Source: JAFMJV01 sp034436555 (lineage in GTDB: Bacteria > Chloroflexota > Limnocylindria > Limnocylindrales > CSP1-4). From it: a stretch of 64,000 nt of DNA. Location: contig DAOTUU010000025.1 in NCBI GenBank assembly GCA_034436555.1, forward strand, positions 10,362 to 74,361, in the 5' to 3' direction. Of the stretch, positions 37,367 to 46,395 are shown piece by piece. Below the pieces are notes generated by a model. That model was not told the origin of the DNA. It saw only the letters and a program-made list of their open reading frames with translations, and did no database searches. The translations under genes and the position numbers were made by a program. How positions within the stretch are numbered: the stretch's first letter is position 1; each line of letters starts with the position of its first letter.

Positions 37367-38607
37367 GCGAGGGCGAACTCCGGACTGGCGAGGCAGAGCG
37401 CGAGCAGCACCCTGGCGCGCTTCGCAGGGTTGTTCAGCCTGTCGGGACCGCTCACCACGTGGTCCAGCGCGGCCCGCGTCTGGGCGGACACCTCATACAG
37501 CGAGCAGCGCCGGAGCGCCGCGGCCACCGGGTCGCTGGCCTCCGCGATCGACGCGATGACCGGGGAATCGACGGCTGCCGCGGCCTTGGTGAGCGCCATG
37601 GCGGGACTCAGCCAGCGCATGCCGCTGGGCCAGCCCGCGACCGACGGCGGGTAGAACGGCAGGTTGCCCATCTCCCACAGCATGTCCACCTGGCGCTGGC
37701 GCTGGTTGCCCATGCCCAGGGCGCTCGTCGCCGCGATCATCCACTCCAGGGGGTACCGGGGACGGGTGTGGCGCTTGCGCAGGAACAGCGGATCGCGCAC
37801 GATCGCCTCCACCAGCGCGCGATTGCTGAGCCTGGCCGCCCGATAGCGCCTGGCGAGCGCGTCCAGCTTCTGTGCGGAGGGGTTCGTGCCCACCAGCTGG
37901 TACCAGATCTTGGCGGCGATGAAGCGCGCGGTGTTGGGGTGGTCGCACACGGCGTCCACGACCTGGTCGTAGCGGTACACCCGCCTGCCCAGGAACGGCA
38001 CCGCCTGGCGCGCGCCCAGGCTCGCCCAGCGCTCGTCGATGAAGCGGGCCTTCGCGGTGTCGTCGTCCACGTACCACCCCGCGAGCGCCAGCGCGCCGTT
38101 GCGCACGTTGTCCTCGCGCACCAGGGGCTGCCCGATCGTGAACAGCTCCTGCAGCTCGCGGGCGTAGTTCTCGTTGGGCCCCTCGATGGTGGACCACGAG
38201 CCATCGAGGTACAGCAGCATCGCCGGCGTCACGGTCATCTTCCTGAGCAGCGTCCGATAGCTGCCCAGGGCGTACCGCCGGAGCAGCCTGTGGGCCTGCC
38301 ACTCGACGGCCCACCAGTAGACCTTGTCGTGGCTGACGGTCACGATGCCGTGGAGGATCCAGGTCATCTTCTCGTGGATGCCCAGCGACCGGTCGTGCAT
38401 CCGATCGAGCCACCAGCGGACGGGAGCGTCCGAGGAGTCGTCGGAGGTGTCCGGCGGGTCGGCCAGCGACGCCGCCGGCCGTGACAGCACGTGGTCGATG
38501 ACGCCGTCCACGCCGAGGTGGGCCAGCTCCTCGACCTGGCCCGGGAACGGCCCGAAGGTCGTGCGGCGGAGCACGTGCGCGATGAGCTGCCGGCTGGTCA
38601 CTGCCAT
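37363..38607 (-). CDS. DUF1800 family protein
   Basis: A 414-aa protein with the family N-terminus RRTTFGPFPGQVEEL, the central NENYARELQELFTIG and a C-terminal WPSGMRWLSPAMAL region. No signal peptide is apparent after ATG 38607, although most relatives are exported, so its location is uncertain. The ATGA overlap with DUF1501 means both are made together. The function of this pair is unknown; a cell-surface or polymer-degradation role has been suggested for the group but is not shown by the sequence. Confidence 0.9.
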   Translation of the reverse strand: MAVTSRQLIAHVLRRTTFGPFPGQVEELAHLGVDGVIDHVLSRPAASLADPPDTSDDSSDAPVRWWLDRMHDRSLGIHEKMTWILHGIVTVSHDKVYWWAVEWQAHRLLRRYALGSYRTLLRKMTVTPAMLLYLDGSWSTIEGPNENYARELQELFTIGQPLVREDNVRNGALALAGWYVDDDTAKARFIDERWASLGARQAVPFLGRRVYRYDQVVDAVCDHPNTARFIAAKIWYQLVGTNPSAQKLDALARRYRAARLSNRALVEAIVRDPLFLRKRHTRPRYPLEWMIAATSALGMGNQRQRQVDMLWEMGNLPFYPPSVAGWPSGMRWLSPAMALTKAAAAVDSPVIASIAEASDPVAAALRRCSLYEVSAQTRAALDHVVSGPDRLNNPAKRARVLLALCLASPEFALA

Positions 38608-38936
38608 GCCGGCCAGCCTACCCTGCGCGGTCCGGGGGCGCGGTCCCGGACGTTCCGGCCAGCTCCGGGTGGGTCGTTGGTCGCCCATGGACGGCCCTCC
38701 ACCCGACCGAGACGACCGTCACCGCCCAGCCGTGGGCGCAGGCGCGGGCCCAGGCGCGGGCTCAGGCGCGCGATGGCGGGTGAAGATGTCGTTGGGGAAC
38801 CTTCATCGAGCGGGACACGCTCGACGACTCGATGTACCGTGATCGTGCCCGGTCGCGGACACCGGCCAGCCCTGCCACGAGCGTCTCGGCGGCCGGCCTC
38901 CCCAGCGGCCGTCGCGGGACGAAGGAGACGATCACG
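38608..38936. other. Divergent intergenic region with 12-bp tandem repeat
   Basis: This gap separates DUF1800 (leftward) and the CSLREA protein (rightward). It contains three copies of a 12-bp unit (GGGCGCAGGCGC, GGGCCCAGGCGC, GGGCTCAGGCGC at 38734-38769) and an AAGGAG ribosome-binding site just before 38937. No ORF is credible. Both promoters must be here. Confidence 0.6.
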
Positions 38937-40274
38937 ATGCGAACGCGGCGAACGCGGCTTGCGGCCGCAGGCCTGCTGTCCATGCTCATGGCGTCCACGG
39001 GGGCCGTCGCGATCCCCGGCACGGTCGCCGCTGGCGGATCGGTGTTCCGCGTCAACGCCACGGGCGATGCGAAGGACGCCAACCTGGGCGACGGGATCTG
39101 CGACACGACGCGCAGCCCGGCCACCACGAAATGCACCCTGCGGGCGGCCATCGAGAACGCCAACAGCGATCCGGACGCCTCCCTGATCCGATTCAAGATC
39201 ACCTCCGGCAGCTCCCCCGTCAAGACGATCCGGCCCAACTCGGCATTGCCGACGATCACCCAGCCGCTGACCATCGACGGCTACACCCAGGCGGGTGCGG
39301 CGGTCAACACCACGGCGCCCGGCACGAACGCGGTGCTGCGCATCGAGCTGGACGGCCGGTTCATCTCCGGCGCGGGCCTCACCGCGACCGCCCCCGTGAC
39401 CATCCGCGGACTCGCCATCTACTGGTTCGGACGCGGCATCCAGCTGTCCGCGGGCTCCGACGGCAGCCACATCATGGGCAACTTCATCGGCACGGACGCG
39501 TCAGGCACCCAGGACCGGGGCGTGGACTTCTCGGGCATCCTGGTGAACGCCGCGAACGTGCGCATCGGGTCGATCGTGCGCGCGGACCGGAACCTCATCT
39601 CGGGCAACACGACGTCGGGCATCAACCTCGGCATCGCCGCCTCGGACGCGGTCGTCCAGGGCAACCTCATCGGCACCCGCAAGAACGCGCGGCGGGCGCT
39701 GCCCAACGAGGGCGACGGCATCTTCATCACCGGCTCCGACGGCCACCTCGTCGGCGGCGACTTCGCGGGCCAGGGCAACGTCATCGCCTACAACGGCGGC
39801 GACGGCGTCAACCTCGTGACCGTCAGGCTCTCGGGCTCCAGTCTCGTGCCCACCGGCAATCGCATCAGCAGCAACAGCATCTTCCGGAACGGGGGTTCCG
39901 GCATCGACCTGGGCGACGATGGCTCCACGCCCAACGATGCGGTCCCGGACAAGGACCGCGGCCCGAACGCGCTCCAGAACTTCCCCAAGGTCGCATCAGC
40001 GGCGCAGGTCGCTGACGGAACGGTCATCCGCGGCTCGCTCTCCAGCCGGCGCTCGGTGACGTTCGAGATCCAGCTGTTCGCGAGCTCCGCAGGGGACCCG
40101 CAGGGCAAGGTGCTCCTGGACACGTTCGAGGTGACCACCGGCGCCAACGGGAAGGCGACCTGGAACCGCAAGGTGGAGAGCCTCACGCTGGGTCTGCTCG
40201 TGACCGCCACCGCCACGGACGTTGACCGTGCCAACACCTCGGAGTTCAGCCCGGGGCGCGCCGTCACCCCGTAG
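38937..40274 (+). CDS. Secreted CSLREA/right-handed beta-helix protein
   Basis: The 445-aa protein starts with a signal peptide (about residues 1-32) after AAGGAG. The CSLREA-like motif is CTLRAAIENANSDPD near residue 62, preceded by VNATGDAKDANLGDGICD. A series of ~22-residue beta-helix rungs follows (IMGNFIGTDASGTQDRG, NLISGNTTSGINLGI, VQGNLIGTRKNAR, RISSNSIFRNGGSGIDLGDDG). An Ig-like C-terminal region (ATATDVDRANTSEFSPG) closes the protein. Such proteins are cell-surface or secreted, often carbohydrate-binding or lyase-like; no catalytic residues are evident. The last 11 bases overlap the 3' end of the convergent glycosyltransferase gene, inside a 16-bp tandem array. Confidence 0.9.
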   Translation: MRTRRTRLAAAGLLSMLMASTGAVAIPGTVAAGGSVFRVNATGDAKDANLGDGICDTTRSPATTKCTLRAAIENANSDPDASLIRFKITSGSSPVKTIRPNSALPTITQPLTIDGYTQAGAAVNTTAPGTNAVLRIELDGRFISGAGLTATAPVTIRGLAIYWFGRGIQLSAGSDGSHIMGNFIGTDASGTQDRGVDFSGILVNAANVRIGSIVRADRNLISGNTTSGINLGIAASDAVVQGNLIGTRKNARRALPNEGDGIFITGSDGHLVGGDFAGQGNVIAYNGGDGVNLVTVRLSGSSLVPTGNRISSNSIFRNGGSGIDLGDDGSTPNDAVPDKDRGPNALQNFPKVASAAQVADGTVIRGSLSSRRSVTFEIQLFASSAGDPQGKVLLDTFEVTTGANGKATWNRKVESLTLGLLVTATATDVDRANTSEFSPGRAVTP

Positions 40275-40303
40275 CGCCGTCACCCCGCGGCGCCGTCACC
40301 CCC
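40258..40303. repeat. 16-bp tandem array spanning two convergent 3' ends
   Basis: GCGCCGTCACCCC begins at 40258, 40274 and 40290, so the period is 16 bp. The first copy encodes the C-terminus of the beta-helix protein (RAVTP) and, on the other strand, all three copies encode the tail of the glycosyltransferase (GVTAPRGDGATG). A 16-bp period shifts frame with each copy. Confidence 0.85.
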
Positions 40304-41526
40304 GCGGCGAGGCGCTCCAGCAGGGGTCGCAGCCAGCCGCGATCGATGGCATCCCACGATCGCTCGCGGCGGACACGGCCGGCGGCGACGGCCACCGGGT
40401 CCTCGTCCAGGCGGGCGAGGACCGCCGCCGCGATCGCGTCCGGATCGCCGTCCGGGTCGATGTAGCTGGCGGCGTCGCCCGCCACCTCGCGCAGCACCGC
40501 GAGATCGGAACACACGATGGGCAGGCGGTGGAGCAGCGCCTCCAGCACCGGGATGCCGAACCCCTCCTCGCGGCTGGGCAGGAACAGCAGGTCGGCCATC
40601 GCGTAGAGGTCCGCGACCACCTGGTCCGGCACCCCCCGGTCCGTGTCGGCTCCCGGCAGCCAGACCCGATCAGCCACGCCGCACTCCGTCATGAGCGACC
40701 GGATGGCGCCCGCATAGCCCGCCTCGTCGGTGTCGTGAGGGTCCATCGGACCGGTCACCACGAGCCCGGCCGGGCGTCCGCGCGCCACGAGCGCCGCCAC
40801 CACCCGCACGCCCAGCTCGATGTTCTTGCGAGGCAGGATGCGCGCGGGCATCAGCAGCAGCGGGTCCGCGTCGCGGATCGGGGAGGTCCGCAGCAGCGTG
40901 ATGGTGCGGCGGTCGAACGCCAGCATCACGGGCACGTCGACGCCGTTGGGGACCACCTCGATGGACGCCTCCGCGAGACCGGTCAGCTCGGCCAGCTCCC
41001 GTCGCCGCTGACCGGAGATGACCACCTGATGGACGCCCGGCCAGGCCGTCCGGAGCAGATCCCAGGGGTCTCCGTCATGGAGGGTCGGACGGTAGTGGGG
41101 CAGCGCCCAGGCCAGGTCGTGATGCCACAGCACGAACCTCGGTCGAGGCCCGGCCTGGGACCGGCGATGCAGGGCAGCCGTCAGCGCGAGGTTCTTGTTG
41201 AGGGATGCCACGTTGTGGGCGATGACCACGTCCGCCGAATCCAGGTGCGGTGCGAGGGCCGCCTCAAGGCGGCGGACGAGCGGCGCGAAGGAGGACGGCA
41301 CGCGGCCCGCCGCGAGCGACGCGGACATCGCGGCGATCTCCGGATGGAGCGAATCGACCAGCGGCTGGGGCGCCATCGTGATGCGCCGACCGGCGATCGC
41401 CCCGCGGCCCGCCACGACGGTGACCTCGTGACCGGCTCGGGCGATCAGCCGCGCATGGTGACCCAGCACGCGCTCCACGCCTCCCACCACGGGCGGCGCC
41501 GCGTGATGGATCAGGACGACCCTCAC
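40264..41526 (-). CDS. GT4-family glycosyltransferase
   Basis: The 420-aa GT-B enzyme shows the N-terminal strand RVVLIHHAAPPVVGGVERV, the acceptor-side HHDLAWALPHY and the donor site VLPGADTDRG..., LLFLPSREEGFGIPVLEALL with the E-x7-E motif. GTG 41526 overlaps the stop of the upstream glycosyltransferase (GTGA) and follows GGGAGAGGG, which decides the start over the ATG at 41544. The two enzymes probably act on one acceptor in sequence. Donor and acceptor are unknown. Confidence 0.88.
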   Translation of the reverse strand: MRVVLIHHAAPPVVGGVERVLGHHARLIARAGHEVTVVAGRGAIAGRRITMAPQPLVDSLHPEIAAMSASLAAGRVPSSFAPLVRRLEAALAPHLDSADVVIAHNVASLNKNLALTAALHRRSQAGPRPRFVLWHHDLAWALPHYRPTLHDGDPWDLLRTAWPGVHQVVISGQRRRELAELTGLAEASIEVVPNGVDVPVMLAFDRRTITLLRTSPIRDADPLLLMPARILPRKNIELGVRVVAALVARGRPAGLVVTGPMDPHDTDEAGYAGAIRSLMTECGVADRVWLPGADTDRGVPDQVVADLYAMADLLFLPSREEGFGIPVLEALLHRLPIVCSDLAVLREVAGDAASYIDPDGDPDAIAAAVLARLDEDPVAVAAGRVRRERSWDAIDRGWLRPLLERLAAGVTAPRGDGATG

Positions 41527-42848
41527 CGGCCCTCTCCCAGGCATTCGTCGAGGACCGCGCGCAGCCTGCGTTCGAGCACCGTGAAGGAGAACCAGCGCAG
41601 GCCCTGGCGATGGTTCGTCTCCGCCCAGGCGGCCGCGAGGCCAGGGTCGTCGAGCAGCCGGAGCGTCTGCTCGACCGCGTCGGCACTGACGTATCCATCC
41701 AGCTCCACGGCCCGGAACCCACGCCGCGCGATGTCGATCTCGTAGATCGCGTACCGGTTCACGACGATCGGCCGGCGGAAGTAGACCGCCTCCAGGAACG
41801 CGTTGCCGAAGCCCTCGATGACCGACGGGTAGGTCACGAGGTCCGCGAACGGGTAGATGTCCGCCAGGGTGTACGTGGTGCGACCGTCGGGGAGCTGCTC
41901 GCGCGCGTCGGTGACCAGGTCCGCCTCGAAGCGCACGTCCACGCCCAGCAGGTGGGCGAACTCGCGGACCCGCCGCTCGTAGGCGTTGCCCTCGTCACCC
42001 GCAGCGTGGCTGATGACGAGGACCGCCGGGCGCTCCAGACGCCGGACCAGCTCGATGGCGTGCTCGATGCCCTTGCGCTGGACGACGCGCGTGGGCTGGA
42101 GCACGAACAGGTGGTCGTCGGGGATGCCGAGCGCACCCCGCGCCGTGCGGGCGTGGGCGTCCGGGAGAGGCGGCGCGACCTCGAACTCCATCACGTTGGG
42201 GATGACCCGGGAGGTGAGTCCGGCGCGCCACGCCAGCTGCTGAGACTGCACCGAGTTGATGACCACGTGCGCGATGGACGGCAGGCGTGGCGGGAAGGAC
42301 GCCGCGAGGATGTCCTCGATGGTGCTGACCGCGAAGCGCTGGCGCTCCCACGGCAGGTCGTGGTGATGGGCGACCGTCGGGATGCCCGTCTCCGCGATGA
42401 CCTGCGTGATGGCCATGCCCAGCGGCACGTGGACCGGGATGGCGAGCGCGTTCTCGACCAGCAGCAGCTCCACCGCGTGGTCCCGGATGAAGGCCAGGAT
42501 CTCGTCATGCAGGTGCCGGGCGATCTCCGCGAGCCGGCGCGAGATCTCCGGGGAGCGGGCGATCGTCACGCCGCCCGCGGGGCCACCGCCGGCGAGCTCC
42601 ACCCCCGAGCCGAAGAGCCTCGCCGTGAGCTCCAGGATCTCGGGGTGGCGGTAGTAGGCCAGCGGCACCTCCCGACCCGGTCGGAACTGGTCGTCCAGGA
42701 GGCCCGCGAAGAAGGTCGCCGGATGGCCCAGCCGGTCGAGCACCCGGACCCACTTGGCGGTCTCCAACGACACGCCGTCCGTGCCCGCCAGGCGGGTCGC
42801 GACCACGCCGACCGTGGGGCCCGGCCGGCCGTTCTCGATGTCCACCAT
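41523..42848 (-). CDS. GT4-family glycosyltransferase, possibly mannosylglucosylglycerate-type
   Basis: A 441-aa GT-B enzyme: VGVVATRLAGTDGVSLETAKWV at the N-terminus is listed here in part (VGVVATRLAGTDG), HHHDLPWERQRF sits in the acceptor domain, and the donor half has QPTRVVQRKGIEHAIELV and YPSVIEGFGNAFLEAVYF (E-x7-E). HHHDLPWER and the start region remind me of glucosyl/mannosyl-glycerate synthases that make compatible solutes, but this is recollection of the family and could be wrong. ATG 42848. It is coupled to the second glycosyltransferase by a GTGA overlap and follows a membrane protein gene by 9 bp. Confidence 0.82.
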   Translation of the reverse strand: MVDIENGRPGPTVGVVATRLAGTDGVSLETAKWVRVLDRLGHPATFFAGLLDDQFRPGREVPLAYYRHPEILELTARLFGSGVELAGGGPAGGVTIARSPEISRRLAEIARHLHDEILAFIRDHAVELLLVENALAIPVHVPLGMAITQVIAETGIPTVAHHHDLPWERQRFAVSTIEDILAASFPPRLPSIAHVVINSVQSQQLAWRAGLTSRVIPNVMEFEVAPPLPDAHARTARGALGIPDDHLFVLQPTRVVQRKGIEHAIELVRRLERPAVLVISHAAGDEGNAYERRVREFAHLLGVDVRFEADLVTDAREQLPDGRTTYTLADIYPFADLVTYPSVIEGFGNAFLEAVYFRRPIVVNRYAIYEIDIARRGFRAVELDGYVSADAVEQTLRLLDDPGLAAAWAETNHRQGLRWFSFTVLERRLRAVLDECLGEGR

Positions 42849-42857
42849 CCGCCCAGC

Positions 42858-44051
42858 CTACAGGCGATCGTCGCTTCCGGCCCGTGGGTCGAAGGCTGCG
42901 CGGTAGACGGACCGGACCGCGAAGACCCGCTGCAGCTCCCGGTCCGCCTCGCTGAAGAACGTGGCGCGGTAGGCGGCGTCGGACATCGCGGAGATGGTGA
43001 ACGAGAGTCCGGAGAGGGCACCGAGTGTGATGGACACGGTCAGCAGGGCACCCGTGAGCGAGAACGTCCGACCCAGCAGCTCGGCCTGCGCGATGAGCGG
43101 CGTGGCGGCGCCGGCCCACTCCTGCTGGATCGACAGCGGGACCAGCAGCACCCCGAACACGATGAGTCCCAGCATCAGGATGAGGGTCACGAGCAGGACC
43201 TGGAGGCCCTGCCCGAAGACGACCACCACGCCCACGTTCAGCCATTCGTGCCAGCGCATGGGGACGGGCGGGGGCGGGTCCGCGGGGGCGGCCGCGCAGA
43301 GCGGCGCGGCAGGCGTCTCGCAGGCGGTGGTGATCGTGTGATGCCAGCCACCGTCACCCTGGGCCAGCCGACGGACCTCCGGCGCAAGCTGGCCGACCAT
43401 GAACAGCATCGCGAGCAGGACCAGGAGCAGCAGCACCAGCACCAGCCCGCCCGCCCCCATGGCGGTCGCCAGCTGCCAGGTGTCCGACTGGATGAACGTG
43501 AACACGATGAACAGCATCAGCAGCGGCAGCGCCCGGGTGACCATGCGGCCCAGGTTGCCGCGCTGCGCGACGAGACGGTGGATCGCCCATCGGAACGTGG
43601 CGACCAGGCCGTAGCTCGTGGCGAGATACACGACCGCCAGGAACATCGCGCTCTCCACGATCGCGGCGAGGGCGTCGCTCCACTGGAAGCCGAGGACGAC
43701 CGGCGGGACGGCGGGCAGCAGCAGGAAGGCGAGGACCTCCAGCGGACCGACGTGGGTGGGGAGCGCCCGCCACGGCCGGCCGCGCAGGATGTTGATCGCC
43801 GCCCAGCCGCCCAGCACCACCGTCGCGGCGACCACGAGCGCCAGCACGTTGGAGAGCGTGGATGCGTCGAAGCGCATCGCGAGCACGATCGAGACGACGA
43901 GGTAGGCGACCAGCAGCGGCGCGGCGCGCGTAAGCACGAAATGGGAGGCGCTGTAGTCGATGATGAAGTGGGGAACGCCCTGGGCGATGAACCAGCGCTC
44001 AACCACGCTCCGGTGGGCGGCTGGGTCCGTGGACGGTGTGTCAGTCTCCAT
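42858..44051 (-). CDS. Multi-pass membrane protein of unknown function
   Basis: The 397-aa protein has about eight hydrophobic helices. Two lie near residues 40-90, a group of four follows to ~260 (VLLLLVLLAMLFMVG), a polar Cys-containing loop comes next (CETPAAPLCAAAP, perhaps external), and then three more to ~370 (LLVTLILMLGLIVFGVLLV). The C-terminus (SFTISAMSDAAYRATFFSEADRELQRVFAVRSVYRAAF) is soluble. I recognise no family; similar large hypothetical membrane proteins occur in actinobacteria. ATG 44051 starts METDTPSTDPAAHRS. It is first in the leftward run to the two glycosyltransferases and divergent from tRNA-Gly. Confidence 0.75.
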   Translation of the reverse strand: METDTPSTDPAAHRSVVERWFIAQGVPHFIIDYSASHFVLTRAAPLLVAYLVVSIVLAMRFDASTLSNVLALVVAATVVLGGWAAINILRGRPWRALPTHVGPLEVLAFLLLPAVPPVVLGFQWSDALAAIVESAMFLAVVYLATSYGLVATFRWAIHRLVAQRGNLGRMVTRALPLLMLFIVFTFIQSDTWQLATAMGAGGLVLVLLLLVLLAMLFMVGQLAPEVRRLAQGDGGWHHTITTACETPAAPLCAAAPADPPPPVPMRWHEWLNVGVVVVFGQGLQVLLVTLILMLGLIVFGVLLVPLSIQQEWAGAATPLIAQAELLGRTFSLTGALLTVSITLGALSGLSFTISAMSDAAYRATFFSEADRELQRVFAVRSVYRAAFDPRAGSDDRL

Positions 44052-44121
44052 CGGACCCCACGGTAGGGGGCGGGCGGGGCCAGTGCAACGTTGCTCGGAG
44101 TCGGGGACTGCCGAGGGCGGG

Positions 44122-44127
44122 TATGAT
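44122..44127 (+). promoter_or_regulatory. Candidate -10 element of tRNA-Gly
   Basis: TATGAT (5/6 to TATAAT) ends 8 bp before the mature 5' end of the tRNA, so initiation would fall almost at the tRNA start. No convincing -35 hexamer is seen at the expected distance. Confidence 0.4.
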
Positions 44128-44135
44128 GCGGGCAC

Positions 44136-44211
44136 GCGGGAGTAGCTCAGTTGGTGGAGCGCCAGCCTTCCAAGCTGGATGTCGCGGGTTCGAATCCCGT
44201 CTCCCGCTCCA
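44136..44211 (+). tRNA. tRNA-Gly (anticodon TCC)
   Basis: A 76-nt cloverleaf with CCA encoded. The acceptor stem GCGGGAG/CTCCCGC is perfect with discriminator T before CCA. The D arm contains AGTTGGT, the anticodon stem CCAGC/GCTGG encloses CTTCCAA (anticodon TCC, read 5'-3'), and the T arm is GCGGG-TTCGAAT-CCCGT. It is the only RNA gene seen in the window and marks the left edge of the accessory block. Confidence 0.97.
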
Positions 44212-44541
44212 CCTTTCCTGCACGAATCGGGCCCCCGGGATCAAGTCCCAGCACGTGGTGCAGCAGTTCGTCCTCGCGACCTGTGATCGTCGGTTCGCCA
44301 TGAGCCGTGGTCGGGCCCACCTGCACGAGAAGCGCGGGGAAGTGGTCGCGGGTCGACGCCTTCATCAGCGCGTCGATGGCGGCGGATCGCTCACCTGGTC
44401 CAGAGCGCACCGGGTGCGACATGGCGGCGGAACGATCCCTGCGATCTCGTCTGCGGTGAGCTGCCGTGGAACCGGTGTTCGGTTTCCCGTGGCATCCGCC
44501 TAGGGTGGCGGGTCATATCCCATCCGGTCGAGCCACGCGTC
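44212..44541. other. Gene-free region after tRNA-Gly containing a GNAT gene fragment
   Basis: This 330-bp stretch has no intact gene. Apparent ORFs here are the tRNA antisense artefact (GFEPATSS) and reading through the GNAT fragment at 44333-44385. The remainder shows no similarity I can recognise. Confidence 0.7.
44333..44385 (-). pseudogene. 53-bp remnant of a GNAT acetyltransferase gene (direct repeat, left copy)
   Basis: This segment matches 56279-56331 at 50 of 53 positions in the same orientation. On the minus strand it encodes AAIDALMKASTRDHFPAL, against AAIDALMKASIRDLFPAF in the intact GNAT protein. Neither flank continues the GNAT homology, so it is an isolated fragment. Together with the intact copy it brackets about 12 kb of accessory genes. 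Confidence 0.85.
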
Positions 44542-44748
44542 CTACCGATCCCAGAGCCAGAAGACGACGAACAGGACGACGGCGATCAGAGCGCCGAGCT
44601 GCGGGTTGACCCACAGGGCGACGGCCCCACTGATGGCCACCCACGCGATGACGAGCCCGCAGCCGAGAAGGCAGGCACTGCCGTACTGGTTGCCTGGCGG
44701 CACGTAGAAGAGCCCGGTCGGGTCGCGCTCCCAGGGCTGTTTCGTCAT
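44542..44748 (-). CDS. Small two-helix membrane protein
   Basis: A 68-aa protein with a polar start (TKQPWERDPTGLFYVPPG) and two helices (LLGCGLVIAWVAISGAVALWV and LGALIAVVLFVVFWLW; the first quoted in part as GLVIAWVAISGAVALWV). ATG 44748 overlaps the TGA of the TPR gene (ATGA), so it is translated with it. Family unknown. The coupling suggests it may anchor or assist the TPR protein. Confidence 0.65.
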   Translation of the reverse strand: MTKQPWERDPTGLFYVPPGNQYGSACLLGCGLVIAWVAISGAVALWVNPQLGALIAVVLFVVFWLWDR

Positions 44749-46334
44749 CGCGAAGCCTGCCGCGTGGATGGCTCGACCGGGCCCTCTGCGCCCTCCACAG
44801 CCTCGGTGCTCGCGGGCTGGACCAGCCGGTCGAACCGGGCGGCGAACTCGGGGTCGGAGCGGAACGGCAGGAGATGCTCGTCCTCGAGCGCCTTTCGCCG
44901 CTGACGCAGGGGATCGAGGGCGACGGCCTTCTCGAGCGCCCGGAACGCGGCGTCAAGCCGGCCGGATCGGACCTCCCCGCAGGCGTGGTCGAACCAGAGG
45001 TTCGGGTTCGATGGGTCGAGCTTCAGGCCCGCGGCTCGATCCGCGGCCGCCTCCGGATACCGTTGGAGGCGTGACAGGCTGAGCGCGCGATTGAGCAGGA
45101 TCGCAGCGCGGACCATGGACGATGGCATGAGCCGGAGCGCCTCGTCCGCCGCGGACAGCGCCTCGTCGGGGCGGCCCAGATGGCACAGGTGCCATGCCCG
45201 ATTGCCCAGCAAGATGCTCCGCGCCTCATCGTTCTCGACGATGGACAGCGCCGCATCGATGGCGTCGAGCGCTTCGACCCAGCGGCGCAGCCCGGCCGCT
45301 GCGGATGCCCGGGCACCGAGGAGCACGACGCGGATCCGCGGGTCCTCGGCGACGGACAGCGCGACGTCCGTCACCCGCACGACCTGCTCATGCTCCTGCG
45401 CATCATTCAGCTCGTGGAGCCAGGCATCGAGCAGCCCGGCGAACGCGACGACCTCGTCGGGGTCCGGGGACGAGGCGCAGTCGGTGATCGCAGAGGCGAC
45501 GGCTGGCGCGAGATCGCCCGCGGTCGCTGCCAGCCGCACGCGAGCGAGACGCAGCGCTGCCCGGTCGTCGGCATCATCGGCCACCGAGAGCAGCCGGGAC
45601 AGCGCCGGATCGCCGACCGCGACACCCTCTGCCGCGCGACCGGCTGCCACCAGGGCATTGGCTCGTGAGAAGTCGCACCAGCAGCGGTCGCGGTCATCGG
45701 TCGCGAGGGCGGCGGCGAGGTCGGCCATGGCCAGGGCTTCGTCGGCCCGGCCGGCGACGGTGAGCTGCTGGCAGGATGTCACCGCCGCCTCGAACAGCGG
45801 GGGCCGCACGCGGGCGAGCAACCCCTCGATGACGCGGATGGCGCCGTCGGGGTCACCGTCGTCCTCGGCCTCGGAAGCAAGCCCCATGGCCCGTTCGATC
45901 GCCCGCGCGGCGGCCTCGCCGGACGGGATCGGGAAGGCCGGGTCCGCGGTGGCGTCCACGCCGAAGTAGCGGGTCCGGCGCACCGTGGTCTCGACGATCC
46001 GTCCCTCGGCGTCGCGGTTCCAGGAGTGCACCCTCCAGATCCCGTCACGGGACAGGGCGAACCCGGTCTCCGCGGACCATCCGGGGTGCCGCTCGACGTT
46101 GCGGACTGCGTTCGCATGGCACGAGTCGTCTCCTGGCTCCAGGCGAGCAGTCCGCCCTGAGCACGCCGCCCCGCCGGAGAGGAGCGCGATCGCCAGCGCC
46201 GGGCTGACGTCGCGGGCGAGGTGCCAGTCAGTCTGGAAGCGCTCCCCGCCGATCGCCAGGAGCCGCTCCTTCAGGGCGGCGATCACCGGGTCCGGGGCAT
46301 GCGGATCGAAGTCGGGATGGATCTGGGTGGTCAC
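44745..46334 (-). CDS. TPR-repeat protein with unknown N-terminal domain
   Basis: In this 529-aa protein, residues 1-125 form a globular part with three Cys (GGAACSG, DDSCHANAV) and RVHSWNRDAEGRIVETT, which I do not recognise. From about 140 to 510 it is made of helix pairs with TPR consensus (RWVEALDAIDAALSIVENDE, GRPDEALSAADEALRLMP, RYPEAAADRAAGLKLDPSNP, GRLDAAFRALEKAVALDPL). It is likely a cytosolic scaffold. GTG 46334 follows GAGGAGAGA. It is divergent from the sigma/ATPase operon across a 181-bp gap with a 13-bp palindrome, and coupled to the small membrane protein downstream. Confidence 0.8.
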   Translation of the reverse strand: MTTQIHPDFDPHAPDPVIAALKERLLAIGGERFQTDWHLARDVSPALAIALLSGGAACSGRTARLEPGDDSCHANAVRNVERHPGWSAETGFALSRDGIWRVHSWNRDAEGRIVETTVRRTRYFGVDATADPAFPIPSGEAAARAIERAMGLASEAEDDGDPDGAIRVIEGLLARVRPPLFEAAVTSCQQLTVAGRADEALAMADLAAALATDDRDRCWCDFSRANALVAAGRAAEGVAVGDPALSRLLSVADDADDRAALRLARVRLAATAGDLAPAVASAITDCASSPDPDEVVAFAGLLDAWLHELNDAQEHEQVVRVTDVALSVAEDPRIRVVLLGARASAAAGLRRWVEALDAIDAALSIVENDEARSILLGNRAWHLCHLGRPDEALSAADEALRLMPSSMVRAAILLNRALSLSRLQRYPEAAADRAAGLKLDPSNPNLWFDHACGEVRSGRLDAAFRALEKAVALDPLRQRRKALEDEHLLPFRSDPEFAARFDRLVQPASTEAVEGAEGPVEPSTRQASR

Positions 46335-46395
46335 GTCTCTCCTCGATGGATGGGAGGGATCGAGTCGCGCGGGTCGGCCGGTGAGCGACCGACCC

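Noticed and set aside
44147..44422. 91-codon minus-strand frame containing GFEPATSS
   Set aside because: Classic artefact from translating antisense to a tRNA. Only the embedded GNAT fragment is meaningful and is reported separately.
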